64,000 bases of DNA, taken from the NCBI RefSeq assembly GCF_900156785.1, contig NZ_FTOP01000002.1:310001-374000 (forward strand), read 5' to 3'. The stretch is from Belliella pelovolcani. Its GTDB lineage: Bacteria > Bacteroidota > Bacteroidia > Cytophagales > Cyclobacteriaceae. This document shows, piece after piece, positions 53,648 to 63,025 of the stretch (within the stretch, counting starts at the first letter, position 1; every line of letters begins with the position of its first letter). The position numbers and the translations under genes were made by a program. The notes under the pieces were generated by a model. It made no database searches. It worked only from the letters and a program-made list of their open reading frames with translations, and was not told the DNA's origin.

Positions 53648-56600
53648 TCATATTTCATTGATTTCCTTTTCAAGTTTATGAAGAATCTGATTGATTTCTT
53701 CTTCTAGCTGTTTGAAAAGCATCAGATTCTCTTCAACAGATAGCTCTTTAATTTTTTCTATTTCCCCTGCTATTTCAGACAGTTTTTTCAAATCAAGATT
53801 CAAAGCAATTCCTCTAATGGCATGAGCAGTTTGTTTAATCTTATTCAGGCTTTTTCCGGAAATATCAACAACGATCTGTTCTTGAAGCTTTATCAAATTT
53901 TCTTTGCTGACTACGATCAGTTCCTTGAAAAAATCAGGATCGGTTGATTTATACTCTTCAAATTTAGATTCAAATACCTTCTCTTCTACTTTATTATCTA
54001 GGTACTGAAAGAGTTTTTCAGAAATATCAGAAACCAAAATGGGCTTGCTCAAGTAATCATCCATACCTGCTTCTAAGCATCTTTCATACTCCCCTTTTAC
54101 TGTCCCAGCAGTGAGTGCGATGATTGGTGTTTTCTTCCCTATTTCAAATGCCCTGATGGCCTGTGTTGCTTCATAGCCACTCATTTCTGGCATTTGTATG
54201 TCCATAAAGACGATTTCTGGTTTGTAGATTTTGAATAACTCTACTGCTTCCAATCCATTTTTAGCCTCGTAAATTGCTGCTGAAGGAATCAGGTTTCTGA
54301 CGATTGTTTTGGCCAACAACATATTTACTGGATTGTCATCAACAAGGAGAATTTTTCGGTTTTTAACTGCCAATAAGTCTTCTTCAATAGGACTTTCTTC
54401 ATCAGGTTTTGAAGGTAATTCTAGTCCATCTGGGTTTTCAAAAGGTACAGTGATAGTAAAGTAGAATCTGCTTCCTTCTCCCATTTTGGTTTCCAGCTCT
54501 AGTTTACTATCCATCAGTTCTAAGAGTTTGTTACAGATGGTCAAACCTAAGCCTGTCCCTCCATACTTTCTTGTGGTAGAATTGTCCTCTTGAGCAAATG
54601 CCTCGAAAATGATTTTTTCTTTTTCCTTAGAAATGCCAATTCCAGTATCTTTCACAGCAAATGTCAAATCCGCATGTTGATTTTTATAATCGATAGATTT
54701 TGCTTGAATGGATAGTTCTATCTCCCCTTCTTTTGTGAATTTGACCGCATTACTAAGCAAGTTCATCAGGATCTGCTTGATCCGAGTTATATCTAACAAA
54801 ACTACTTGAGGAAGTTTGAGATCTAGGCTAAGTAATAGCTTCAGGTTTTTTTCTTCTACCAAAGGCTTGATGACTGTGAGAGTTTCCTCTGCCAATTCTT
54901 TCAAATTCAATTTGATGGGGCTGAGCTCAAGTTTCCCAGCTTCAATTTTGGAGAAATCTAGAATATCATTGATCAGGTCAAGCAACAGATTGCCTGACTG
55001 TGTAATGGATTTGAGGTAGTTTCTTTGTGTTTGGTCTAAGCTAGTACGCATCAATAGATCTGAAAATCCGATTACGCCATTGAGTGGTGTTCGAATCTCA
55101 TGACTCATATTGGCCAAAAATTCTGATTTTGCAATACTGGCTTCTTTAGCTTGTTGCATTGACTTGAAAAGGTTTTGTTCTAATGTTTTTCTTTCAATTG
55201 CATTAGAAATACTGTCTGCAAAGCTCAGCAACAAGGCTGCTTCTGCATCGCTCCAAACTTTTTCATTGGCACAATCGTCAAATCCCACGTAGCCCCAAAA
55301 ATCATCACCTACAAATATTGGAATGAGTAGTATAGACTTGATTTCTTGTCCTTCTAGTAAGCTTTTGAGCTCAATGTCTCTGAGTTGTGAGACAATTGTT
55401 TGGTAAGTCTTATTGATTTTGAGAAAATCTACAGCCTCTCCATATAGATCCATAGGTAAGCCTTGCAAATTCGGATTGTTGATTTCTGGTGGCACGCCTG
55501 ATGCACTCCATTCAAATCGCTGTGAACTATACAAGTTGCCCTCTTCATCTTGGCTATTCTCAAATAAATAAGCTCGATCTACCCCTGCCCCTTCTCCAAG
55601 AATAGTGATGGCTTTTTGTGTTGCAATTGCAAAATCTCGGTTTGATAGCAGTTCCTTAGTGGCCAAAGCTATAGACTTGAGCATACGTTCATTCCTCAGT
55701 AGGTTAGCATTTGCTTTTTGAAGCTTTTGTTCATTGGACTTGAGGATGATCTGTGTTTTTTTCTCCGCTGAAATATCCCTCAGCATGATGTAATGAATAG
55801 GATCATCACCATGACCCTGTTCTACCGCAGATTCCCTGCTGAGGAGGAGAGTTTGGCCATTATGTGGATGTAACTCAGATGGAGAAGCAGGGTTTTTGAT
55901 GTCTAAATAGCTACTAGTGCCAGGCCATTCAGCCAAAAGTTTTGATTTAGTTAAAGCTCCTTGGAGTTTAAGCAACCTCAATACTGTCTTATTATAGGTG
56001 ATGATTTCTCCTGTTTTGTCCAAAATAATAACCCCGTCACTGAGTTCATTAAAAATTTTCTCGAATGCTATGGGCATTGACTTAAGAAGCCCCAATTTGA
56101 ATAGTCCCCAATACATGAAGATGGCACTCAGTGCCAATGAGAAAGGAACTAGATCTAGAGGTGTCTCATAAAACTCAAATAAATCTAAAATATGTGTCAA
56201 CCAAGGAATCAATGTAGCCATCAGGATGATGACAACTTGCTTCGAAAATGCATCTGGAACAAATAATAGCATTCTGATTAACAGAATATTGGTGATAACC
56301 ACCAAAATGATATTGTAAATACCATACAACCAATGAACTATACCAGGCTCTAAGACGATGGAAGTGTAGAGTTCATGTGAAAGGGTTCCAAAGCTTTTAT
56401 AGAAGAGCTGATGAAAATTATTTGTAAAAAGCAATAGCAGAAAAATCACTGCGGAGCCAAAAAGGAAGGATTTGCCAAGTGTATTTAAGAACTTTCCATT
56501 TCCGCTGTATTTTAGAGTGAAAGCTAACAGTAATGGTGTGATAAAAACACCTCCTATGAACTCTAATTTATAAAAACCGACGATGTAAAATTCTGAGGTA

Positions 56601-56779
56601 GAAATGATTTCAAACCCATATAGCACTGCATATAAAAAGCATGAAATCAGAAGATAGGTAAAGTATTTTTCCCCATACTCATTGTTTTTTTTTCTACTTA
56701 GAATGATCAAAAAGAGAAAAAGGATACTTGTGGTAAATACAGGTATGGAAATCAAATTAAACTGAAACTGCTCAAACAT
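53648..56779 (-). CDS. 7TM hybrid histidine kinase with receiver and Hpt domains
   Basis: 1043 residues: seven-helix N-terminal region (about 1-225, HisKA_7TM type), PAS (about 235-345), GAF (about 390-535), HisKA with MSHEIRTPLNGVIGF (phospho-histidine near 561), HATPase (N, G1, G2 boxes to about 780), receiver with ILLVDDNPVNM and FMDIQMPEMSG (aspartate near 858), and a C-terminal Hpt with TAHAIRGIALNL (histidine near 985). The full relay His-Asp-His is in one chain, so only a separate output regulator is missing; none is adjacent. Alone on the minus strand. Confidence 0.93.
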   Translation of the reverse strand: MFEQFQFNLISIPVFTTSILFLFLIILSRKKNNEYGEKYFTYLLISCFLYAVLYGFEIISTSEFYIVGFYKLEFIGGVFITPLLLAFTLKYSGNGKFLNTLGKSFLFGSAVIFLLLLFTNNFHQLFYKSFGTLSHELYTSIVLEPGIVHWLYGIYNIILVVITNILLIRMLLFVPDAFSKQVVIILMATLIPWLTHILDLFEFYETPLDLVPFSLALSAIFMYWGLFKLGLLKSMPIAFEKIFNELSDGVIILDKTGEIITYNKTVLRLLKLQGALTKSKLLAEWPGTSSYLDIKNPASPSELHPHNGQTLLLSRESAVEQGHGDDPIHYIMLRDISAEKKTQIILKSNEQKLQKANANLLRNERMLKSIALATKELLSNRDFAIATQKAITILGEGAGVDRAYLFENSQDEEGNLYSSQRFEWSASGVPPEINNPNLQGLPMDLYGEAVDFLKINKTYQTIVSQLRDIELKSLLEGQEIKSILLIPIFVGDDFWGYVGFDDCANEKVWSDAEAALLLSFADSISNAIERKTLEQNLFKSMQQAKEASIAKSEFLANMSHEIRTPLNGVIGFSDLLMRTSLDQTQRNYLKSITQSGNLLLDLINDILDFSKIEAGKLELSPIKLNLKELAEETLTVIKPLVEEKNLKLLLSLDLKLPQVVLLDITRIKQILMNLLSNAVKFTKEGEIELSIQAKSIDYKNQHADLTFAVKDTGIGISKEKEKIIFEAFAQEDNSTTRKYGGTGLGLTICNKLLELMDSKLELETKMGEGSRFYFTITVPFENPDGLELPSKPDEESPIEEDLLAVKNRKILLVDDNPVNMLLAKTIVRNLIPSAAIYEAKNGLEAVELFKIYKPEIVFMDIQMPEMSGYEATQAIRAFEIGKKTPIIALTAGTVKGEYERCLEAGMDDYLSKPILVSDISEKLFQYLDNKVEEKVFESKFEEYKSTDPDFFKELIVVSKENLIKLQEQIVVDISGKSLNKIKQTAHAIRGIALNLDLKKLSEIAGEIEKIKELSVEENLMLFKQLEEEINQILHKLEKEINEI

Positions 56780-56936
56780 AATATGTCTTTAAAAGTTAAA
56801 CCTAAATTACAAAAAACACTCAATAATATACATTAAACAATATTTAATTGATAAATTTAAACTTCTTATGATTCCTTGGTATAGTTGTTGAACTACATAG
56901 CAGATTAAATAATGACATTCTAAAAACTGAACTCTT

Positions 56937-57416
56937 ATGAAAAATTTAACTTTAACTTTTGGCTTTCTATTTTGTATGCTTTTGTCCTCTGCTGGAGTGC
57001 AAGCTCAAGGAGCTGCTGAAAAGAAAGAAATGAGTAAGTCTGAGATAGCTGAAATGAAACAGGCTCAAAAGGAGGAAAAACAGCGATTGGCAAAGGAAAA
57101 GAAAGAACTTAAAGCGCAACAAGCCGAGGTAAAGCGAATGCAAGCTGCAGAAAAAGCAGAAGCAAAGCGAGTAAAAAACCTTGAAAAGGCGCAAAAAAAT
57201 TATGATAAAGCTGTGACAAAGCGGCAAAAAGCAGAAATCAAATTGGCTCAACAAAACTTGAAAATAGAGAAGGCTATTCAAAAAGGTACTACAAATGAAA
57301 AAGTAGCAAAAATGGAATTGAAACAAAAGCAACTAGAAATCAATGTAGAAAAGGCCAACTCTGAAATCTCCAAATTTGAAAGAGATCTTGAAAGATACAA
57401 GTCAAAGGAGAATTAA
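56937..57416 (+). CDS. Exported coiled-coil protein
   Basis: 159 residues. Signal peptide (LTLTFGFLFCMLLSSAGVQAQ) followed by one long, highly charged coiled coil of Lys, Glu, Gln and Ala (AQKEEKQRLAKEKKELKAQQ). Periplasmic. No recognisable domain; such proteins are often annotated by composition only. Its mirror on the minus strand is a Phe/Leu/Ser-rich frame that is not real. Confidence 0.75.
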   Translation: MKNLTLTFGFLFCMLLSSAGVQAQGAAEKKEMSKSEIAEMKQAQKEEKQRLAKEKKELKAQQAEVKRMQAAEKAEAKRVKNLEKAQKNYDKAVTKRQKAEIKLAQQNLKIEKAIQKGTTNEKVAKMELKQKQLEINVEKANSEISKFERDLERYKSKEN

Positions 57417-57442
57417 TTGACCTTATTCTAATCAAAATAATG

Positions 57443-57466
57443 AGCCCACATTCGTGGGTTTTTTTT
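57443..57466 (+). terminator. Terminator of the coiled-coil gene
   Basis: GCCCAC-ATTC-GTGGGT stem with eight T. Confidence 0.85.
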
Positions 57467-57713
57467 ATGTCCCAGTTATTTCACTTTGATCAGACTTCCT
57501 TACCTGATTTTGATGCTAGGCCTTCGAGAATTCTGCCAAATAGTCTTGAAATCGAGCGCTGTAAGTGATTTTTTCGGACATTTTTTCAGCAAAATCGCTC
57601 TGGTTGAGCATTTGATGAGTTGCTTGATGTGAGCTATACTGAAGGTTGGAAACACTAACATCATATCGATCTATATAGCTTAACTACCACAGCAACAGAA
57701 AAACTATCAAATA

Positions 57714-60326
57714 ATGGATTTCAAACAATTCACCATCAAGTCTCAAGAGGCTATTCAAAAGGCCGCAGAATTGACTTTGGCCGAGCAACAGCAGGTCATA
57801 GAGCCAGCACATCTTTTGAAAGGAATCTTTTCAGAAGATGAGAATGTCACTGATTTTATCTTTAAAAAATTATCAGTGAATAAAAATCTGATCGCCCAAA
57901 AATTGGAAGAGCTTATTAAAAGCTTCCCAAAAGTAAGTGGTCAGCAACCTTATCTATCCAATTCAGCCAATCAAGTACTTACCAAAGCCAAGGATTACCT
58001 CAAGACCTTTGGGGATGAGTTTGTGGCTATTGAACATTTGCTTCTGGCAGTACTGAATGGATCAGACAAGGCAGCACAATTATTAAAAGATCAAGGGCTC
58101 AATGAAAAGAACTTGATCGAAGCCATCAAGGAACTAAGACAAGGAAATAAAGTGACAGACCAAAATGCAGAATCTAAATATAGGGCATTGGAGAAATACT
58201 CCAAGAACCTGAATGAAATGGCCAAAAAAGGGAAAATAGACCCTGTCATTGGCCGTGACGAAGAGATTAGGAGAGTATTACAGATTTTAGCTAGGAGGAC
58301 CAAAAATAACCCTATTCTTCTCGGGGAACCGGGGGTTGGTAAAACAGCTATCGTGGAAGGTCTCGCTCAGCGAATCGTCAGTGGTGATGTCCCAGAGAAT
58401 CTCAAATCAAAAACATTGATCTCCTTGGATATGGGTTTGCTCGTAGCTGGTGCCAAATACAAAGGAGAATTTGAAGAAAGACTCAAAGCAGTCATCAAAG
58501 AGGTGACAGATTCAGATGGGGAGATTATCATATTCATTGATGAAATCCACACCCTTATTGGAGCAGGTGGAGGAGGAGAAGGCGCAATGGATGCTGCAAA
58601 CCTGCTCAAGCCTGCATTGGCTCGGGGAGAATTGCATGCCATCGGTGCTACCACGCTGAAAGAATATCAGAAATACATCGAGAAAGATAAAGCCCTTGAA
58701 AGAAGGTTTCAGTCAGTGATAGTGGACGAACCTGATGCCGCTGATGCCATATCAATCTTGAGAGGGATCAAAGATAAATACGAGCTCCACCATGGTGTAA
58801 GAATCAAGGACGATGCGGTGATTTCAGCAGTAGAACTTTCACAAAGGTATATTTCTGATCGTTTTCTACCTGATAAAGCAATTGATTTGATGGATGAAGC
58901 TGCAGCCAAATTGAGAATGGAAATCGATTCACTTCCACAGGAATTGGACGAGCTCAATAGGAGGATCATGCAGCTAGAAATCGAGCGAGAAGCAATCAGA
59001 AGAGAAAACAACAAGGATAAAGAAGCAATTCTAAGTAAGGAAATTGCAGAATTATCTGAGAAGAGACAGAGTGTCAAAGCCAAGTGGGAAAGTGAAAAAG
59101 CTGTCATCACTGGTATCAGAAGAGAAAAGGAGAATATCGATAAATTCAAGCTGGAGGCAGAGCAAGCAGAAAGAGCAGGCGATTTTGGTAAAGTAGCCGA
59201 GATCAGATATGGTAAAATCGTGGAAGCGGAGAAAAAACTAGAGTCCTTCAAAAGTCAATTAGAAGAAATGCAACAAGGCTCTCCGCTACTCAAAGAGGAG
59301 GTAGACAATGAAGATATTGCCGCTGTGGTTTCCAAATGGACGGGTATCCCATTGAGCAAAATGATTCAAAGTGAGCGCGAAAAACTGCTCCACTTAGAAG
59401 AAGAATTGGGGAAAAGAGTAGCTGGGCAGCGAGAAGCAATCGTAGCATTGTCAGATGCAGTCCGAAGAAGCCGGGCTGGACTTCAGGATCCCAAGCGTCC
59501 TATTGGTTCATTCATATTCATGGGTACCACGGGAGTTGGAAAAACAGAATTGGCGAAAGCCCTTGCAGAATACCTCTTCAATGATGACAATGCTATGGTC
59601 AGGATAGACATGTCAGAATACCAAGAGAGACATGCCGTATCCAGACTGGTAGGAGCACCTCCAGGCTATGTAGGGTATGATGAAGGCGGTCAACTTACAG
59701 AAGCTGTGCGAAGAAAACCCTATTCTGTTGTCTTACTTGATGAGATTGAAAAAGCCCATCCTGATGTGTTCAACATCCTACTTCAAGTATTAGATGATGG
59801 TCGGTTGACAGATAATAAGGGTAGGATTGCCAATTTCAAAAACACCATCATCATCCTTACTACAAATATTGGGTCAGCATTGATTCAAGAGCGATTTGCC
59901 GAGATGGAGGAGTGGAACAAGGAGGAGATACTGGAGAAAACAAAGGCAGAGGTCTATGATCTTTTGAAGAAATCGGTAAGACCAGAATTTCTGAATAGGA
60001 TTGACGAGACGATCATGTTCGAACCACTTCACAAAGGAGTAATTAGGAAAATCGTGGATATCCAATGGAGAGAGATTCAAAAGCGTCTTGAAGAATCCAA
60101 CATTGAGATAGAGGCTACGCCAGAGGTTTTGGATTACTTGGGAGAAGTTGGTTTTGATCCGCAGTTTGGAGCGAGACCTCTCAAGCGAACCATGCAGCGA
60201 TTGATCTTGAATGAACTCTCTAAGCAAATCTTATCAGGATACATCAAGAATGATTCAGCAGTATTGGTGGACTTGGATGCTGACAATCAAGTATACTTCA
60301 AAAACATCGAGTCGGTGGAAGTTTGA
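57714..60326 (+). CDS. clpB: ClpB disaggregase
   Basis: 870 residues. Hsp100 chaperone that threads aggregated proteins with DnaK help. N domain (MDFKQFTIKSQEAIQKA), AAA1 with GEPGVGKTAIVEGL (Walker A at 204-211) and IIFIDEIHTLIGAGGG, the middle coiled coil (about 405-530), AAA2 with GTTGVGKTELAKAL near 603-612 and VVLLDEIEKAHPD. Normal length. A CTTGAAA word at 57545 upstream resembles a heat-shock -35 box, but no matching -10 was found. Confidence 0.97.
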   Translation: MDFKQFTIKSQEAIQKAAELTLAEQQQVIEPAHLLKGIFSEDENVTDFIFKKLSVNKNLIAQKLEELIKSFPKVSGQQPYLSNSANQVLTKAKDYLKTFGDEFVAIEHLLLAVLNGSDKAAQLLKDQGLNEKNLIEAIKELRQGNKVTDQNAESKYRALEKYSKNLNEMAKKGKIDPVIGRDEEIRRVLQILARRTKNNPILLGEPGVGKTAIVEGLAQRIVSGDVPENLKSKTLISLDMGLLVAGAKYKGEFEERLKAVIKEVTDSDGEIIIFIDEIHTLIGAGGGGEGAMDAANLLKPALARGELHAIGATTLKEYQKYIEKDKALERRFQSVIVDEPDAADAISILRGIKDKYELHHGVRIKDDAVISAVELSQRYISDRFLPDKAIDLMDEAAAKLRMEIDSLPQELDELNRRIMQLEIEREAIRRENNKDKEAILSKEIAELSEKRQSVKAKWESEKAVITGIRREKENIDKFKLEAEQAERAGDFGKVAEIRYGKIVEAEKKLESFKSQLEEMQQGSPLLKEEVDNEDIAAVVSKWTGIPLSKMIQSEREKLLHLEEELGKRVAGQREAIVALSDAVRRSRAGLQDPKRPIGSFIFMGTTGVGKTELAKALAEYLFNDDNAMVRIDMSEYQERHAVSRLVGAPPGYVGYDEGGQLTEAVRRKPYSVVLLDEIEKAHPDVFNILLQVLDDGRLTDNKGRIANFKNTIIILTTNIGSALIQERFAEMEEWNKEEILEKTKAEVYDLLKKSVRPEFLNRIDETIMFEPLHKGVIRKIVDIQWREIQKRLEESNIEIEATPEVLDYLGEVGFDPQFGARPLKRTMQRLILNELSKQILSGYIKNDSAVLVDLDADNQVYFKNIESVEV

Positions 60327-60375
60327 AAGTAAAATGATGGTGGTTTAGATAAAATTTTTGGTGTAGATTGGTTAT

Positions 60376-60407
60376 GGCCTCAGGGGAATTCTCTTGGGGC
60401 CTTTTTT
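60376..60407 (+). terminator. clpB terminator, touching the endonuclease stop codon
   Basis: GGCCTCAGGGG / CTCTTGGGGCC type stem with G-U pairs and GAATTC-like loop, then six T. The stop codon of the convergent endonuclease (60406-60408) uses the end of the T-run. Confidence 0.85.
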
Positions 60408-61254
60408 AATTCCCAAACCAATAAGTCAAGTCAAATCGGCCTTCTGCTTGGGCTTCCTCTGCGGTATTGAGAAGGGGGAAGAAATTGATTCCAGTCAGTA
60501 CTTCTACACTATCTATGCTCACCGCGTAATGGCTGAGGTCACCACTTGCTGCTTCATTTTTCATGACAAATGCAATCCCTTGTGGATTGTTGACAGATTT
60601 TCTGAGCAAAACTTTGTAATAATATGTCGGGATCCTGATAGGACTATTTCCTAGAGTAGGAAGCGAATCATGTAAGATGGGGCCTGTGGCGATATAGATG
60701 CTGTCTTTTTCTGAAGCAAAACGTCTGACTTGATCTTCAAGTCTTTTCCAAATTCCACGATTGAACCCAGGAACTTGCGGACTTGCATTGGTCAAGAAAA
60801 AGCTATCATACATGCTCTCGGCGCTATAACTCATATCTGCTGCTGGTGCTAAATGTCCTCTATCATAGCCAGAGTTGCGGTAGGCTGCGTCACGAGGACT
60901 CAGTTCACCCAGTCTTCTTTCCATTCTAAAATTACTCGATCGCTCTTCGCCCGAGCCTAGATGTGCTCTGCATAGCAAGTAACTTACCCATTTGGCATGT
61001 CTGGTCAACGTATCAAACTCTAGAACAAAGCCATTATAATCCAAAAAGTAGTCTTTAGAAATAACTTCAGGTACAAAATTTCTATAAGCTTCTTTGACAA
61101 ATGAGAGATCTATAGTAGGGATTATTTCAATTTCACTTAATGCTGGCTCAATAGATGGATAAGCTGGTGAAGGGCTACTTTTTGAGCCTTGCTCCAGTGT
61201 TTTGCAATTGGTGACCAATACAAATAGCAAAACAACAAGCAATATCCTTTTCAT
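60406..61254 (-). CDS. DNA/RNA non-specific endonuclease, lipoprotein
   Basis: 282 residues. Signal with lipobox VTNC, then a beta-beta-alpha-metal nuclease domain: YDRGHLAPAADM (DRGH with the general-base histidine, around residue 130-140) and the magnesium asparagine in LTNASPQVPGFNRGIWKRLE. Anchored in the envelope; likely degrades extracellular nucleic acid for nutrients. No immunity partner beside it, so it does not look like a toxin. Confidence 0.93.
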   Translation of the reverse strand: MKRILLVVLLFVLVTNCKTLEQGSKSSPSPAYPSIEPALSEIEIIPTIDLSFVKEAYRNFVPEVISKDYFLDYNGFVLEFDTLTRHAKWVSYLLCRAHLGSGEERSSNFRMERRLGELSPRDAAYRNSGYDRGHLAPAADMSYSAESMYDSFFLTNASPQVPGFNRGIWKRLEDQVRRFASEKDSIYIATGPILHDSLPTLGNSPIRIPTYYYKVLLRKSVNNPQGIAFVMKNEAASGDLSHYAVSIDSVEVLTGINFFPLLNTAEEAQAEGRFDLTYWFGN

Positions 61255-61301
61255 TTTTTGTAATTATTTTAAGGTTTGGTTTCCAAAGTAAAGATAAATT
61301 C

Positions 61302-62546
61302 TCAAAACCTCCCCACCCCAAATCCATCAATCAGAATCCCAGTGGCTTCTTTTTGGTGGATTTGGGTGAGGATTTTCCCTGTGGCTGGAGCCATGGAAAT
61401 CCCCATCATGCCATGACCAGAGCCGACTAATACATTTTCCATACCAGGTGCCTTACCTATGTATGGAAGACCATCTGGTGAGCAAGGTCTAAGTCCTTTC
61501 CAGATCTCTTCTGGTTCAGGAAATTTTGATTGAAAATCAGGATAAAAGCGGTTGATGGATTCAAAAATCCCTCTGACCCGATTCATATTTATTTTTTCAT
61601 TGGTACCTGCTATTTCCATCGTTCCGCCAAATCTCACTTGATTACCATAAGGACTTACGGCCACCTTCATCTCAGTCAGGATGGATGCCTGCTTGATCTC
61701 TGGTTGATTTTCTTGAACGAAACTGTAGCCCTTTCCTCCCATCATGGGCAGTTTGAATCCTAAAATTTTGGCCAACTCACCTGACCAAGCTCCTCCACAG
61801 AGGATAAATTGATCACCCTCTATTGCCCATTCAGGAGTAACGACTGCGCTGACTTTAGCTCCTTTTTTCTCAAAACCCAAAACCGATAAATTAGATTTGA
61901 ATGTAACGCCTTTTGATTTGAGGTAAGTCTTTAGATAATTGTATAATGCGGAAGGAGATAAATGCGCATCACCGGGAAACAATATTGCTCCACGCGCTTT
62001 TACTTCCAGATTAGGTTCTAGGTTTGCAATGTCATCTGGGCTAAGAATTTCAGCTTCCAAGCCATGCTTTCTCGCCAAGTGGGCAAATTCAATTTCCTCC
62101 TTTTCCACTTCTGGAGTTTGATAAAGCATCATCAATCCCTTTTCTACTAAGCCTAAGTCTGCATCAGTATGTTTTGATTTGAATTCTTGATAAAGTGATT
62201 TGCTCAACAAACTGATATTTTTCAAAAAAGGGATACTTTTTTCCACGTGTTGTGGATTGGCAGCACGATAAAATAACCAGGACCACTCAAGCAGTTTCCT
62301 ATCCAATCGTGGATGAATGTAAAAAGGACTTTTAGAAGAAAACATCCAACTGATTCCCTTGGAAATCATCCCTGGAGCAGCCAAAGGAATAATATGACTC
62401 GGCACAATCATGCCTGCATTTCCGGTAGAAGTAGTCACCTGCATGTCACCTTTATCTACAATCACAACTTCCACTCCTGCTTCTACCAAATAGTAAGCAG
62501 TAAAAAGTCCAATAATGCCTCCGCCGATGATGATGGTTGGTTTCAT
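61302..62546 (-). CDS. FAD-dependent D-amino-acid dehydrogenase (DadA / D-hydroxyproline type)
   Basis: 414 residues, DAO fold: N-terminal PTIIIGGGIIGLFTAYYL, an arginine-rich substrate side (SPFYIHPRL), and the C-terminal GMENVLVGSGHGMMGISMAPATG. Because a hydroxyproline-type epimerase lies upstream on the same strand, the likely substrate is cis-4-hydroxy-D-proline, oxidised to a pyrroline carboxylate. Other D-amino acids are possible. The gene is separated from the epimerase by 479 bases of repeat DNA, so co-transcription is uncertain. Confidence 0.85.
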   Translation of the reverse strand: MKPTIIIGGGIIGLFTAYYLVEAGVEVVIVDKGDMQVTTSTGNAGMIVPSHIIPLAAPGMISKGISWMFSSKSPFYIHPRLDRKLLEWSWLFYRAANPQHVEKSIPFLKNISLLSKSLYQEFKSKHTDADLGLVEKGLMMLYQTPEVEKEEIEFAHLARKHGLEAEILSPDDIANLEPNLEVKARGAILFPGDAHLSPSALYNYLKTYLKSKGVTFKSNLSVLGFEKKGAKVSAVVTPEWAIEGDQFILCGGAWSGELAKILGFKLPMMGGKGYSFVQENQPEIKQASILTEMKVAVSPYGNQVRFGGTMEIAGTNEKINMNRVRGIFESINRFYPDFQSKFPEPEEIWKGLRPCSPDGLPYIGKAPGMENVLVGSGHGMMGISMAPATGKILTQIHQKEATGILIDGFGVGRF

Positions 62547-62554
62547 ATTTTATT

Positions 62555-62584
62555 GTACAATGTATGAAGTACCATGTACCAAGA
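62555..62584 (+). repeat. GTACNAA heptamer repeat, copy 3
   Basis: GTACAAT, GTATGAA, GTACCAT, GTACCAA, GA; same frame as the copies at 9188 and 33409. Confidence 0.65.
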
Positions 62585-62823
62585 CATGGATTTCATTTAA
62601 AGAAAGTTAAGGGTTTTGGCTCTTTGCATTAACATTCTTTTCTTCAAGAAAGATAATGTTTTTTGGAAAAATAGAGTCAGAAAAAATTATTGAAGGGTAA
62701 TATTTGGTTTGATAAAGTTTAAGGATTGGTCATAAACTCTTGATGATTTTCAGATGGCCATTTTTATTAATAATAAAAAAATATCGGATAATTTACCTAA
62801 TAGAAAAATAATCCTGTCTTAAG

Positions 62824-63024
62824 ATGGAACACTGATGACACGGATTGAGCAGATAGTCGCAGATCAAAAATGTGTAGAATAAGAAAATCTGATTTATGAA
62901 AAAATTCTGGGTTGGACGGAACGCAGAACCTGTCCCGAGTATCGTGATGACGCGGATTATGCGGATGATCGCTGATAAAAAATCCGTGTTCATCCGCCAA
63001 ATCAGCGTCTTCCGAGTTCCATTC
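62824..63024. repeat. GGAACGC repeat pair, locus B
   Basis: First unit at 62824-62867 (ATGGAACACTGATGACACGG ... AGTCGCAGAT), second at 62917-63024 (GGAACGCAGAACC ... GACGCGGATTATGCGGATGA). The second contains a long inverted repeat, GACGCGGATTATGCGGATGA against TCATCCGCCAAATCAGCGTC, and ends GAGTTCCATT. 66-67-residue frames across it are not genes. Confidence 0.65.
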
Positions 63025-63025
63025 T

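Larger units (their letters stand above)
62547..63025. other. Repeat-rich gap between the two hydroxyproline-type genes
   Basis: 479 bases without a gene. Holds a GTACNAA repeat (62555-62584) and the GGAACGC repeat locus B (62824-63024); the rest is AT-rich and shows no T-run hairpin. Confidence 0.65.

Noticed and set aside
56967-57332. 121-residue minus-strand frame opposite the coiled-coil gene
   Set aside because: A Phe/Leu/Ser-rich mirror of a Lys/Glu/Gln-rich coding strand.
57545-57551. CTTGAAA word upstream of clpB as a heat-shock sigma-32 promoter
   Set aside because: No matching -10 (CCCCAT-like) at the required spacing, and Bacteroidota do not generally use the proteobacterial sigma-32 system.
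62793-63000. 66-67-residue minus-strand frames between the dehydrogenase and epimerase
   Set aside because: Translation of the GGAACGC repeat locus B in two frames at once; no start signal and no homologous pattern.
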